From Ureibacillus galli (GTDB lineage: Bacteria; Bacillota; Bacilli; Bacillales_A; Planococcaceae): DNA of 64,000 nt. Each line of letters begins with the position of its first letter. Position 1 is the stretch's first letter. A program made the position numbers and the translations under genes. Below the pieces are notes generated by a model. It was not told where the DNA came from. It searched no databases and saw nothing but the letters and a program-made list of their open reading frames with translations. The stretch covers positions 124,001-188,000 of the forward strand of contig NZ_JACSQA010000003.1 in the NCBI RefSeq assembly GCF_014836845.1, written 5' to 3'. Positions 56,069 through 64,000 of this stretch are shown piece by piece.

Positions 56069-58483
56069 TTAAATCATCGTTGGATCTAAATCAACGGTGA
56101 GAATAATCCCCTTTTTAATCCAATCCGAACGGTATAACTTTATAAGTTGTAATAATGTTGGGATCAGATTCGGTTCTATTTTGTATTTTATCAAACATTG
56201 ATAGCGATATCTATTTTGGAGACGACTGATCCCAGCGGTAGTCGGTCCAATAATGGAAATTTGAAAGGACAGTTTTGAACGTAACCAATCAGCAGCTTTT
56301 CCTGCATATTCTGCCGCCATCATGACATCCTCATGTGATACTTGAATTAAAGCTAAATAATAGTATGGTGGATATCCAGCTTGATGGCGCATATGCATTT
56401 CTCGTTCATAAAACGGTTCATACTCCTGGGTTTTCGCTAACTCTATGGCATAATGTTCAGGTGTATAAGTTTGAATGACTACTTCTCCCGGTTTACGGTG
56501 GCGACCAGCTCGTCCACTTACTTGCGTTAATAGTTGGAATGTCTTTTCCGCAGCTCGGAAATCTGGTAAATGAAGGGATGTATCAGCACTTAGTACACCA
56601 ACTAAAGTGATATTTGGGAAATCTAGTCCTTTTGCAATCATTTGTGTTCCTAATAAAATATCTGCCTCTCCATCACCAAAGGCTTGTAATAACTGTTCAT
56701 GGGACCCCTTTGTTTTTGTTGTATCCACATCCATTCGTAACACTCGAGCTTCAGGGAAAAATTTTGCAATTTCTTCTTCCACCTTTTGTGTTCCTGTTCC
56801 AAAAAATCGGATATGATCACTTTGACATTGGGGACAAGTTTTTGGGACATGTATTTCATAACCACAATAATGACATTTGCATTTTTCATTACTGCGATGA
56901 TAAGTTAGTGAAATGTCACAGTTTTCACATTGAAGGACCGTCCCACAATCTCTACAAAGCACAAATGCAGAGTATCCTCTTCGGTTTAGAAATAAAACGA
57001 TTTGTTCTTTTTTCTCTAATCGTACACGAATGGATTCTAATAATTGTTGGGAAAACATCGAACGATTTCCCTTTTTTAATTCTTCCCGCATATCCACTAC
57101 TTGAACAGTTGGTAACGACTGTTTTAAAGCCCGTTCCTTTAACGTTAATAACGTATAAACATTTTTCTTTGAACGGGCAAAGGATTCTAAAGATGGCGTG
57201 GCACTACCTAATATGACCGGACATGTATGATACTTACTGCGCCAAATGGCGACATCCCTTGCATGGTACCTTGGTGAATCTTCTTGTTTGTAACTAGACT
57301 CATGCTCTTCATCTAAAATAATAATGCCTACATTTTCAAAAGGAACAAATATAGCAGAACGAGCCCCAACGACAACTTTCACTTTCCCTTGGTGTACCTT
57401 TCTCCACTCGTCATATTTTTCTCCAACGGATAATCCACTGTGCATAACTGCAACTAATTCCCCGAAACGAGAGCGAAATCGCTCAGTCATTTGAGGTGTT
57501 AAAGAAATTTCCGGAACAAGTACAATCGCTTCTTTTCCTTCTTCTAAACATTTAGCAATAGCCTGTAAATATACTTCCGTTTTCCCACTGCCAGTAATGC
57601 CATGCAATAAAAAGGTTTCAGATTGTTTACGGTTCATTGCATCAGTTATTTTATGAAGCGCAGTAGACTGTTCCTCCGTTAAATTTAAAAAGTCCGTTTT
57701 TTTCACTTCTTTTGTAAAAGGATCACGATAAACTTCCTGTTGAATAAAAGAAGCAGCACCTAATTCAATAACTGCTTGTAATACTTGGGAAGATGTATTT
57801 AATTCTTGATAAATAATATCGGGATCCACTATCTCTCCTACATGGTTCGCCATCCATTCTACAAGGAGTTTTTGTTTTTTAGCCCGGTTCGAAATGTTGT
57901 TAACAATTTCGTTTAATTTTTCTCGTTCTGGACAGATTTGAACTTTTCTTACTTCTTTTACTTTTCCTTTTTGGCCGACAACGTTTTCCAAAGTGACCAT
58001 CTTCGCATTTAATGCCCTCTTGATATCAGGAAGTAAATTATTTTTTTCAAATTGTTTTAAATTTACTCGTTCTGATTTCTGAAACCATTCTTTTAATGAA
58101 TCCGGTAGATTTTCAATATTCGTTTGTAATGTAACGAATTTTTCATATTTTGCTCGTAAAGCAGAAGGTAACATGACTTGTAAAGCATCAATTTCGTAAC
58201 AAATCGTTTCATGCTTTAACCATTTTGCCAATTGTAACATTTCTCTAGTTAAAACAGGTTCAATATCAAGAATTTGAGTTACGGGCTTGATTTTTTCTAA
58301 AGGGACTTCAGTATCGTTTTTTAACGCTACGACAAATCCAAGTACATTCCGTGGTCCAAATGGTACTTTTACGCGACAACCACATTCAATAATATTTGTC
58401 ATTTCTGTAGGTACTAAATAATCGAAGGGGCGATCGACTGGATAAGCTGCGACGTCAACGATTACCTCTGCAACAGTTATCAT
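56069..58483 (-). CDS. priA: Primosomal replication-restart helicase PriA
   Basis: PriA reloads the replisome at stalled forks. The 804 residues have the N-terminal DNA-binding domain (VAEVIVDVAAYPVDRPFDYL), Walker A GITGSGKTEVYL, DEEHESSYKQ as motif II, a zinc-binding insert with CRDCGTVLQCENC and CHYCGYEIHVPKTCPQC, and the C-terminal GRAGRHRKPGEV block. Its start overlaps the coaC stop by ATGA, a position that in B. subtilis follows a full-length CoaBC. Confidence 0.98.
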   Translation of the reverse strand: MITVAEVIVDVAAYPVDRPFDYLVPTEMTNIIECGCRVKVPFGPRNVLGFVVALKNDTEVPLEKIKPVTQILDIEPVLTREMLQLAKWLKHETICYEIDALQVMLPSALRAKYEKFVTLQTNIENLPDSLKEWFQKSERVNLKQFEKNNLLPDIKRALNAKMVTLENVVGQKGKVKEVRKVQICPEREKLNEIVNNISNRAKKQKLLVEWMANHVGEIVDPDIIYQELNTSSQVLQAVIELGAASFIQQEVYRDPFTKEVKKTDFLNLTEEQSTALHKITDAMNRKQSETFLLHGITGSGKTEVYLQAIAKCLEEGKEAIVLVPEISLTPQMTERFRSRFGELVAVMHSGLSVGEKYDEWRKVHQGKVKVVVGARSAIFVPFENVGIIILDEEHESSYKQEDSPRYHARDVAIWRSKYHTCPVILGSATPSLESFARSKKNVYTLLTLKERALKQSLPTVQVVDMREELKKGNRSMFSQQLLESIRVRLEKKEQIVLFLNRRGYSAFVLCRDCGTVLQCENCDISLTYHRSNEKCKCHYCGYEIHVPKTCPQCQSDHIRFFGTGTQKVEEEIAKFFPEARVLRMDVDTTKTKGSHEQLLQAFGDGEADILLGTQMIAKGLDFPNITLVGVLSADTSLHLPDFRAAEKTFQLLTQVSGRAGRHRKPGEVVIQTYTPEHYAIELAKTQEYEPFYEREMHMRHQAGYPPYYYLALIQVSHEDVMMAAEYAGKAADWLRSKLSFQISIIGPTTAGISRLQNRYRYQCLIKYKIEPNLIPTLLQLIKLYRSDWIKKGIILTVDLDPTMI

Positions 58484-59034
58484 CCCTCTTTCGATTCCCC
58501 TTTAAAAAAGTCGACCACAATTTGTGTAATTTTTTCCGGTTCTTCTAAACGACCCTTTCCAACATAACCACATGCTAGAAAACCTTCTGACGGTTCGATA
58601 AATGAACAACCGTCTTCTGCTAATTGAGCAATATTTCGTTTTACAGCAGGATGATCATACATATGTACATTCATGGCAGGAGCAAGCCAAACTGGACAAG
58701 TCGCTGCAAGCAAAGTCGTTGTGACCATATCGTCAGCAATGCCATTTGCCAGTTTTCCGATGACATTAGCTGTTGCAGGTGCAACTAAAATTAAATCAGC
58801 CCAATCTGCTAAATCAATATGAGCAATAACTTTCGAATCTTTTTCATCAAATGTATCGTAATAAACGTCGTTTTTAGACATTACTTGAAAACTTAATGGA
58901 TTGACAAATTTACGAGCTGATTCTGTCATGATGACTTTTACATTAAAATTCGCCTGTGTTAGTTTACTTACAAGGGCTACTGCTTTATAAACTGCAATAC
59001 CACCTGATACACATAGTAAAATATTTTTTTGCAT
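58480..59034 (-). CDS. coaC: Phosphopantothenoylcysteine decarboxylase CoaC (CoaB half absent)
   Basis: CoaC decarboxylates phosphopantothenoylcysteine in CoA synthesis using FMN. The 184 residues align with the N-terminal half of bacterial CoaBC (Dfp): VSGGIAVYKAVALV, the active-site His72 in AHIDLADWAD, the PAMNVHMYDHP substrate clamp with Asn122, and Cys155 in LACGYVGKGRLEEP. B. subtilis CoaBC is about 400 residues; here the protein stops at the domain boundary and priA begins at once. The CoaB ligase half is not encoded in any frame nearby. The intact catalytic residues suggest a functional stand-alone CoaC. Confidence 0.93.
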   Translation of the reverse strand: MQKNILLCVSGGIAVYKAVALVSKLTQANFNVKVIMTESARKFVNPLSFQVMSKNDVYYDTFDEKDSKVIAHIDLADWADLILVAPATANVIGKLANGIADDMVTTTLLAATCPVWLAPAMNVHMYDHPAVKRNIAQLAEDGCSFIEPSEGFLACGYVGKGRLEEPEKITQIVVDFFKGESKEG

Positions 59035-59059
59035 GACTCACTCATCCTTTCAAATGATA

Positions 59060-59088
59060 AGCTCCCAAAGAATAATTCTCCGGGAGCT
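59060..59088 (-). other. Hairpin between rpoZ and coaC
   Basis: A 7-bp GC-rich stem, AGCTCCC (59060-59066) with GGGAGCT (59082-59088), carries an inner AGAA/TTCT pair. No U run follows on the minus strand, so it may be an RNA processing or attenuation element and not a true terminator. Confidence 0.4.
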
Positions 59089-59189
59089 AATTGATCGTCA
59101 TATCTTCAACTAATTATAACCAAAAAACCATTTAGAACTTCAATGAAAACGACTTAAAGAAACAGATGCTTCTTTTCGTAAGCTTTCTG

Positions 59190-59414
59190 TTAAATTTCGT
59201 CCTCGTAAACTGTGGAAGCATCTTGCTTCTCTTTCTTTAAAAGACCAGCTGCAACTTCTTCTAATGCTTTCCCTACTGGTTTATAGGAAACGTATGATGC
59301 CAATTGCTCATCACCTTGTTCTTGCATTTGACGAGCTCGTTTGGATGCAAGACTAACTAAAGAATATTTTGAATCGATTTTACTTTTTAAAGCATCAACA
59401 GATGGATACAACAT
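59190..59414 (-). CDS. rpoZ: RNA polymerase omega subunit
   Basis: Omega helps assemble RNA polymerase by holding beta-prime. The 74 residues begin MLYPSVDALKSKIDSKYSLV and contain ASKRARQMQE and KPVGKALEEVAAG, the standard motifs, with an acidic C-terminus. It follows gmk by about 3 nt and precedes coaC, with a hairpin in the 155-bp gap. Confidence 0.98.
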   Translation of the reverse strand: MLYPSVDALKSKIDSKYSLVSLASKRARQMQEQGDEQLASYVSYKPVGKALEEVAAGLLKKEKQDASTVYEDEI

Positions 59415-59417
59415 AAA

Positions 59418-60077
<660 letters not shown>

Positions 60078-60218
60078 TTATGATTGTTCCTTTATTTAGA
60101 AACAAATAGAAATGACGAGAGCAATCGAATTTTCTGATGGCAACTCCCACTCCATTCACAAACTTCAATAAGTCAAAAACGCTATCTTATAGAAATTCCA
60201 TATAACAGCATAAACTAA

Positions 60219-61094
60219 TTATTCAATATTTTGTACTTGTTCTCGCATTTTTTCTAAAATTGTTTTCGCTTGAACAACTTCAATTGAAATATCAGCATTT
60301 TGATTTTTCGAGCCGATTGTATTGATTTCACGATGCATTTCTTGCATTAAAAAATCTAATTTACGACCAATGGAATTTGGTTCTTCAAGAGTTCCTTCTA
60401 ATTGTTTAAAATGACTCTCGAGGCGATCTAGCTCCTCAGCAATATCTACTTTTTCTGCGAAAATAGCGACTTCAGCAAGTAAGCGTTCTTCTATACTTTC
60501 TAATTGAACAACTTCCAATATCCGTTCGTTTAATTTCGCTCGATATTTATTGACCGAGTCCCCGGATAATTCACGAATATGCTGAATATGTTCTTTTAAT
60601 TGAGTATTATAGCACAATAAAGCATTTTTTAACTGATAACCTTCTTGTTCACGCATTTCCACTAATTTTTCAGTAGCTTCTTTCACTGCACTTTCAATAG
60701 CCTCTTTAATTTCTTCCGGCGTCAATTCCTGCTTTTCATACGTTAGTGCGTTATCTAGTGAAAGCAGCTCTTGCATAGACCATTTTTCATCAAAGGGGAC
60801 AACTGAACTCAGCTGCTCCTTTGCCTTTTTATACGCTTCGATTAATGGCCAATTAATTTGAATAGATAATGCATCGTTACCAAGGGATTTTAAATTTACA
60901 ACAACATCTAATTTTCCCCGCTGAACATATTGAGAGATTAGTTTTTTAGCAGCTAATTCCGCTTCTAGCCAATCTTTAGGGAATTTTGTATAAACTTCTA
61001 AAAAACGATGATTTACTGAACGAACTTCAACAGTTAGTTGATAGTTATTCGTAGTTGTGACACCTCTGCCAAAACCAGTCATACTACGCACCAA
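60219..61094 (-). CDS. yloC: YicC family endoribonuclease (YloC)
   Basis: YicC-family proteins are RNA-cleaving enzymes first defined by E. coli YicC. The 291 residues begin VRSMTGFGRG, have a YicC N-terminal domain (about 1-155, with SVNHRFLEVYTKFP) and the DUF1732 C-terminal domain with RKLDFLMQEMHREINTIGSK. The start is probably TTG 61094 with AGGTG upstream. It heads the yicC-gmk-rpoZ-coaC-priA run and is divergent from rqcH. Confidence 0.95.
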   Translation of the reverse strand: MVRSMTGFGRGVTTTNNYQLTVEVRSVNHRFLEVYTKFPKDWLEAELAAKKLISQYVQRGKLDVVVNLKSLGNDALSIQINWPLIEAYKKAKEQLSSVVPFDEKWSMQELLSLDNALTYEKQELTPEEIKEAIESAVKEATEKLVEMREQEGYQLKNALLCYNTQLKEHIQHIRELSGDSVNKYRAKLNERILEVVQLESIEERLLAEVAIFAEKVDIAEELDRLESHFKQLEGTLEEPNSIGRKLDFLMQEMHREINTIGSKNQNADISIEVVQAKTILEKMREQVQNIE

Positions 61095-61362
61095 GGTTCG
61101 TCACACCTTTCTTTGCATACTATTTTTAGTATAACACATTCTGAATCTTTATTTAATGTCAGACGTATGCAAAAAGTAAATGTTGGATGCAACGATAAAG
61201 AACTATAGTATAATGTGTTATATATTTTTGTCTTTGTACTTCATTTTATAATGAAACAACGAAATAAATGAAGTCCACCTATAATATGGTATAAATTTGT
61301 ATGGATCTCAAGCCGTACAAGAAATAATGAAGATTACGTGAATGAAGAAAAGAGGAAATAAC
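61095..61362. other. Divergent promoter region between yicC and rqcH
   Basis: This 268-bp AT-rich spacer separates divergent genes and must hold promoters for both. Several TATAAT or TATACT -10-like hexamers occur (for example TATAAT at 61209-61214 and TATACT on the minus strand near 61128), but none has a convincing -35 at 17 bp, so I do not call individual promoters. Confidence 0.4.
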
Positions 61363-63045
61363 ATGGCTTTTGATGGCTTATTTACAATGGCAATGGCAAA
61401 CGAGTTAAAACAATTAGAAACTGGACGTATTACGAAGATTCATCAACCGAATGCCCTTGAAATTGTATTACATATTCGTTCTAAAGGGGAAAATTATAAA
61501 CTTTTATGTTCCATTCACCCATCATATGCCCGGGTTCATTTAACAGAACATTCGATAGATAATCCTGCTGAACCGCCAATGTTTTGTATGCTTTTACGAA
61601 AACATATTGAAGGTGGAATTATTCATGCAATTACTACTGACTCCTTTGAACGGATTTTAACTTTTAATATTGAAAGTAAAAATGAAATCGGTGACCAAGT
61701 ATTTCGTAAGTTAACGATGGAAATAATGGGTAGGCACAGCAATATTATGTTAATCGATGACGGAAACGGTAAAATAATAGATAGTTTAAAACATCTACCG
61801 CCATCTGTTAATAGTTATCGAACTGTATTACCTGGTCAACCATATATCGCTCCTCCTGAACAAAATAAAATCAATCCAGCTACAATGTCAGATGACGAAA
61901 TTAAACAATTTTTCATTGAAGAGAAAACGGCAAAAGAAGTTGTCGAACATTTAAAAGGATTTTCACCTATTCATGCAAATGAACTTTTATATCGTTTAAA
62001 CGCAGGAGAAATCGTACCTACTTTTAAATCTTTTATAGAAGAGATTGTTACTAGTACAAATCCAACATATATAGAAGTTGATCGAAAAACTTATTTTTCA
62101 CCAACAACAATAACCCACTTGAATGGTCAAGAAACCCATTATGGATCGTTAAGCGTTTTATTAGATCGTGTATTTTATGCCCGTGCTGAACGTGATCGTG
62201 TAAAGCAACAGGCAGGCGATTTAGAACGATGGCTCCAAAATGAACGAAATAAATTAACGTTAAAATTAAAAAAACTTCAAAAAGATTTAGATAATGCATC
62301 AAAATTAGATAAATTCCAACTTTATGGCGAGTTGTTAATGGCCCATTTATATCAATTTGAAAAGGGCATGAAAGAAGTGACCGTAACAAACTACTATAGT
62401 GAGAACGATGAGCAAATTACAATACCATTAAGTGTAAGAAAAACACCTGTAGAAAATGCTCAAAGCTATTACACAAAATATAATAAAGCGAAAAACGCTT
62501 TAGTAATGGTGAAGGAACAAATTGAAAAAACAGAAGATGAAATACAATACTTTGAAATGTTGATGGCACAAGTGCACCAAGCATCCCCTTCAGATATCGA
62601 AGAAATTCGTGAAGAATTAGCCGAACAAGGTTACTTAAGAATGCGGATGAGTAAACGAAAGAAAAAACCGACGAAACCGTCCCCTGAACAATTTACTTCC
62701 TCTACTGGAATCCCAATTTCAGTTGGGAAAAATAATAAGCAAAATGATTATTTAACTTTTAAAATGGCAAAAAAAACAGACATTTGGTTGCATACGAAAG
62801 ACATTCCAGGATCGCATGTCGTCATCCATTCCAATGAACCGGATGAAAAAACTTTATTCGAGGCTGCCACTTTAAGTGCTTATTTCAGTAAAGCTCGGGA
62901 TTCTTCCTCAGTACCGGTTGACTATACGGAAATTCGGCAAGTGAAAAAACCAAATGGTGCAAAACCAGGATTTGTTATTTATTTTGAACAAAAAACCCTT
63001 TATGTAACACCCGATGAAGAACTAGTACTAAATTTAAAAAAATAA
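61363..63045 (+). CDS. rqcH: Ribosome quality control protein RqcH (NFACT/FbpA family, YloA)
   Basis: RqcH binds split 50S subunits with peptidyl-tRNA and adds C-terminal alanine tails that mark the nascent chain for decay. The 560 residues show the NFACT-N domain (MAFDGLFTMAMANELKQL, EIMGRHSNIMLID), a central helical/coiled-coil region (about 285-420) and the C-terminal NFACT-R domain with FKMAKKTDIWLHTKDIPGSH. ATG 61363 follows AGAGGA and is preferred to the upstream ATG at 61342. It stands alone with its own terminator. Confidence 0.96.
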   Translation: MAFDGLFTMAMANELKQLETGRITKIHQPNALEIVLHIRSKGENYKLLCSIHPSYARVHLTEHSIDNPAEPPMFCMLLRKHIEGGIIHAITTDSFERILTFNIESKNEIGDQVFRKLTMEIMGRHSNIMLIDDGNGKIIDSLKHLPPSVNSYRTVLPGQPYIAPPEQNKINPATMSDDEIKQFFIEEKTAKEVVEHLKGFSPIHANELLYRLNAGEIVPTFKSFIEEIVTSTNPTYIEVDRKTYFSPTTITHLNGQETHYGSLSVLLDRVFYARAERDRVKQQAGDLERWLQNERNKLTLKLKKLQKDLDNASKLDKFQLYGELLMAHLYQFEKGMKEVTVTNYYSENDEQITIPLSVRKTPVENAQSYYTKYNKAKNALVMVKEQIEKTEDEIQYFEMLMAQVHQASPSDIEEIREELAEQGYLRMRMSKRKKKPTKPSPEQFTSSTGIPISVGKNNKQNDYLTFKMAKKTDIWLHTKDIPGSHVVIHSNEPDEKTLFEAATLSAYFSKARDSSSVPVDYTEIRQVKKPNGAKPGFVIYFEQKTLYVTPDEELVLNLKK

Positions 63046-63055
63046 CTTTCCGCGT

Positions 63056-63106
63056 AAGGGATTGGATTAAGAATTTAAAATTTCTTTCCAATCTCTTTTT
63101 CCTTTT
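63056..63106 (+). terminator. Terminator of rqcH
   Basis: An 11-bp stem with one mismatch (63056-63066 with 63087-63097), plus weaker inner A-T pairs, is followed by TTTTTCCTTTT on the plus strand. Confidence 0.75.
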
Positions 63107-63313
63107 ATATATCCCCTCTTTTCAGTCTATCTACTACTTTATTTCGAATGTCGAATTATGAAAAATAGAAAACTACAATTTTCGATTTAAAAGTAACTAT
63201 TTTGTAATGTATTCCCAATCTATTATCATATATTATTAAATTAGAAAAAGTTGACTAAATATTATATTTATTCTCTTTTTTCTGACTAATAGAATACTAG
63301 GAGGAGTGGATTT

Positions 63314-64000
63314 ATGAAACTTAGAAAAATCGTACTTGTGGCAATAGCTTTCTTATTGGCATTTAGTACACCACTGTTCGGTGTGAACAGTACGAGCGCA
63401 AAAAGTTTAAAAAACTTGCCTACCATTCAACAAGAAAAAAATGAACCTAACATCCCAGAATCTCTATCAAATCCAAAAAACCCTAATAAAAAAGTTCGAA
63501 TTGTCGTCGAACTTGACGGGGAACCTGCTATTGAAAAAGCAACAAAAAAAGGAGTTTTATATAAACAACTTAAACGGTCAGAAAAGGAATCAATTGAAAC
63601 AGCCGTTATGGAAGAACAAGAAAGTGTTCAAGATACATTGAAAAAACAAGTTCCTTCCGTCAAATATATTGAAAACTTTTCGGTTGTATTCAATGGATTC
63701 TCAGCAGAAGTAGAAGCAAAATATGTTGAAAAAATCGCTGCTACATCTGGTGTTAAAGCTGTCTATGAGTCTACTGAATATGAGAGACCGGAAGTAAAAC
63801 CGGATATGATTCATTCAAAGGAATTAGTTCAAGCTCAACGCGCATGGAATGAATACGGTTTTGAAGGTGAAGGAATGGTTGTCGGTATTATTGATACTGG
63901 TATCGATCCTAGCCATAAAGATATGATTTTATCGGATGAAAGTACTGCTGAACTAACTAAAGAGGAAGTAAATGCTCTTTTATCAGACGGGTCAATTAAA
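63314..64000 (+). CDS. Secreted subtilisin-family (S8) serine protease, N-terminal part
   Basis: The frame runs from ATG 63314 (AGGAGG upstream) to the window edge, 229 residues. It has a signal peptide with a hydrophobic core (about 5-22) and a likely cleavage site after Ala29 (TSA-KS), an inhibitor-I9 propeptide region (about 62-152, VRIVVELDGEPAI to VKAVYE), and the start of the S8 catalytic domain with Asp194 in VGIIDTGIDPSHKDM. The catalytic His and Ser lie beyond the window. The long spacing suggests a large Vpr- or lactocepin-like protease. Confidence 0.9.
   Translation, partial: MKLRKIVLVAIAFLLAFSTPLFGVNSTSAKSLKNLPTIQQEKNEPNIPESLSNPKNPNKKVRIVVELDGEPAIEKATKKGVLYKQLKRSEKESIETAVMEEQESVQDTLKKQVPSVKYIENFSVVFNGFSAEVEAKYVEKIAATSGVKAVYESTEYERPEVKPDMIHSKELVQAQRAWNEYGFEGEGMVVGIIDTGIDPSHKDMILSDESTAELTKEEVNALLSDGSIK

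Noticed and set aside
56614-57216. 200-codon open frame on the plus strand inside priA
   Set aside because: It lies entirely antisense to the well-conserved PriA helicase, has no ribosome site or recognisable domain, and its composition is that of an antisense shadow.
58440-58520. Frameshift in a full-length coaBC
   Set aside because: A frameshift would leave CoaB sequence in another frame after the stop. Instead intact PriA starts immediately, so the CoaB domain is absent and not merely out of frame.

Overview
The window is low-GC chromosomal DNA from an endospore-forming, flagellated member of the Bacillales (Bacillus-like; Bacillaceae or Caryophanaceae/Planococcaceae). The evidence is gene order and content: the run yicC-gmk-rpoZ-coaC-priA-def-fmt-rsmB-rlmN-prpC-prkC-rsgA-rpe-thiN-spoVM, then rpmB (opposite strand), yloU-fakA-sdaAB-sdaAA-recG-fapR-plsX-fabD-fabG-acpP-rnc-smc-ftsY, ylxM-ffh-rpsP-khpA, rimM-trmD-rplS-lepB-rbgA-rnhB-ylqG-ylqH-sucC-sucD-dprA-topA-trmFO-xerC-hslV-hslU-codY and the start of the fla/che operon. 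This is almost exactly the Bacillus subtilis order. I could not fix the genus. Several genes appear to start with TTG or GTG (flgB, fliG, fapR, recG, fabG, acpP, spoVM, lepB, dprA).

Nearly everything is on the minus strand, so transcription runs from high to low coordinates. Layout: 1-8286 early fla/che operon (flgB, flgC, fliE, fliF, fliG, fliH, fliI, fliJ, MotE-like gene, fliK cut by the window edge). 8612-12335 xerC-hslV-hslU-codY. 12640-24907 trmFO, topA, dprA, succinyl-CoA synthetase, a FliK-like/FlhB-tail-like pair (ylqG/ylqH), rnhB, a plus-strand lipoprotein, rbgA and lepB. 25012-29408 translation and protein targeting (rplS, trmD, rimM, khpA, rpsP, ffh, ylxM). 29520-30716 an MFS transporter inserted between ylxM and ftsY. 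30860-40298 ftsY, smc, rnc and the FapR-controlled fatty acid/phospholipid genes. 40409-46249 recG, serine dehydratase, fakA and yloU. 46576-61094 rpmB (plus), spoVM, thiN and the cell-wall kinase/phosphatase, translation-maturation, priA and nucleotide/CoA genes. 61363-64000 (plus) rqcH and the start of a secreted subtilisin-family protease.

The genes form coherent modules: flagellar rod, MS-ring and export apparatus; CodY next to the operon it represses in B. subtilis; lipid synthesis with a FapR palindrome at the start of its operon; co-translational targeting (Ffh, FtsY, LepB); ribosome assembly (RbgA, RsgA, RimM, KhpA, L19, S16, L28); and PrkC/PrpC signalling.

The window is mostly ordinary core genome and I found no convincing new multi-gene defence or mobile system. 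The points of most interest are local: a 33-residue SpoVM with a TTG start and a lysine-rich tail; a CoaC that ends exactly where the CoaB half of CoaBC should begin; ylqD and remA missing from their usual places, the first replaced by a degenerate intergenic repeat; a perfect 16-bp palindrome sitting on the -35 of the ylxM-ffh promoter; an HslV without the N-terminal serine of B. subtilis CodW; a His-rich PCYCGC lipoprotein; and a two-part motif shared by two distant intergenic regions. No tRNA, rRNA, CRISPR array or intact insertion sequence was seen.
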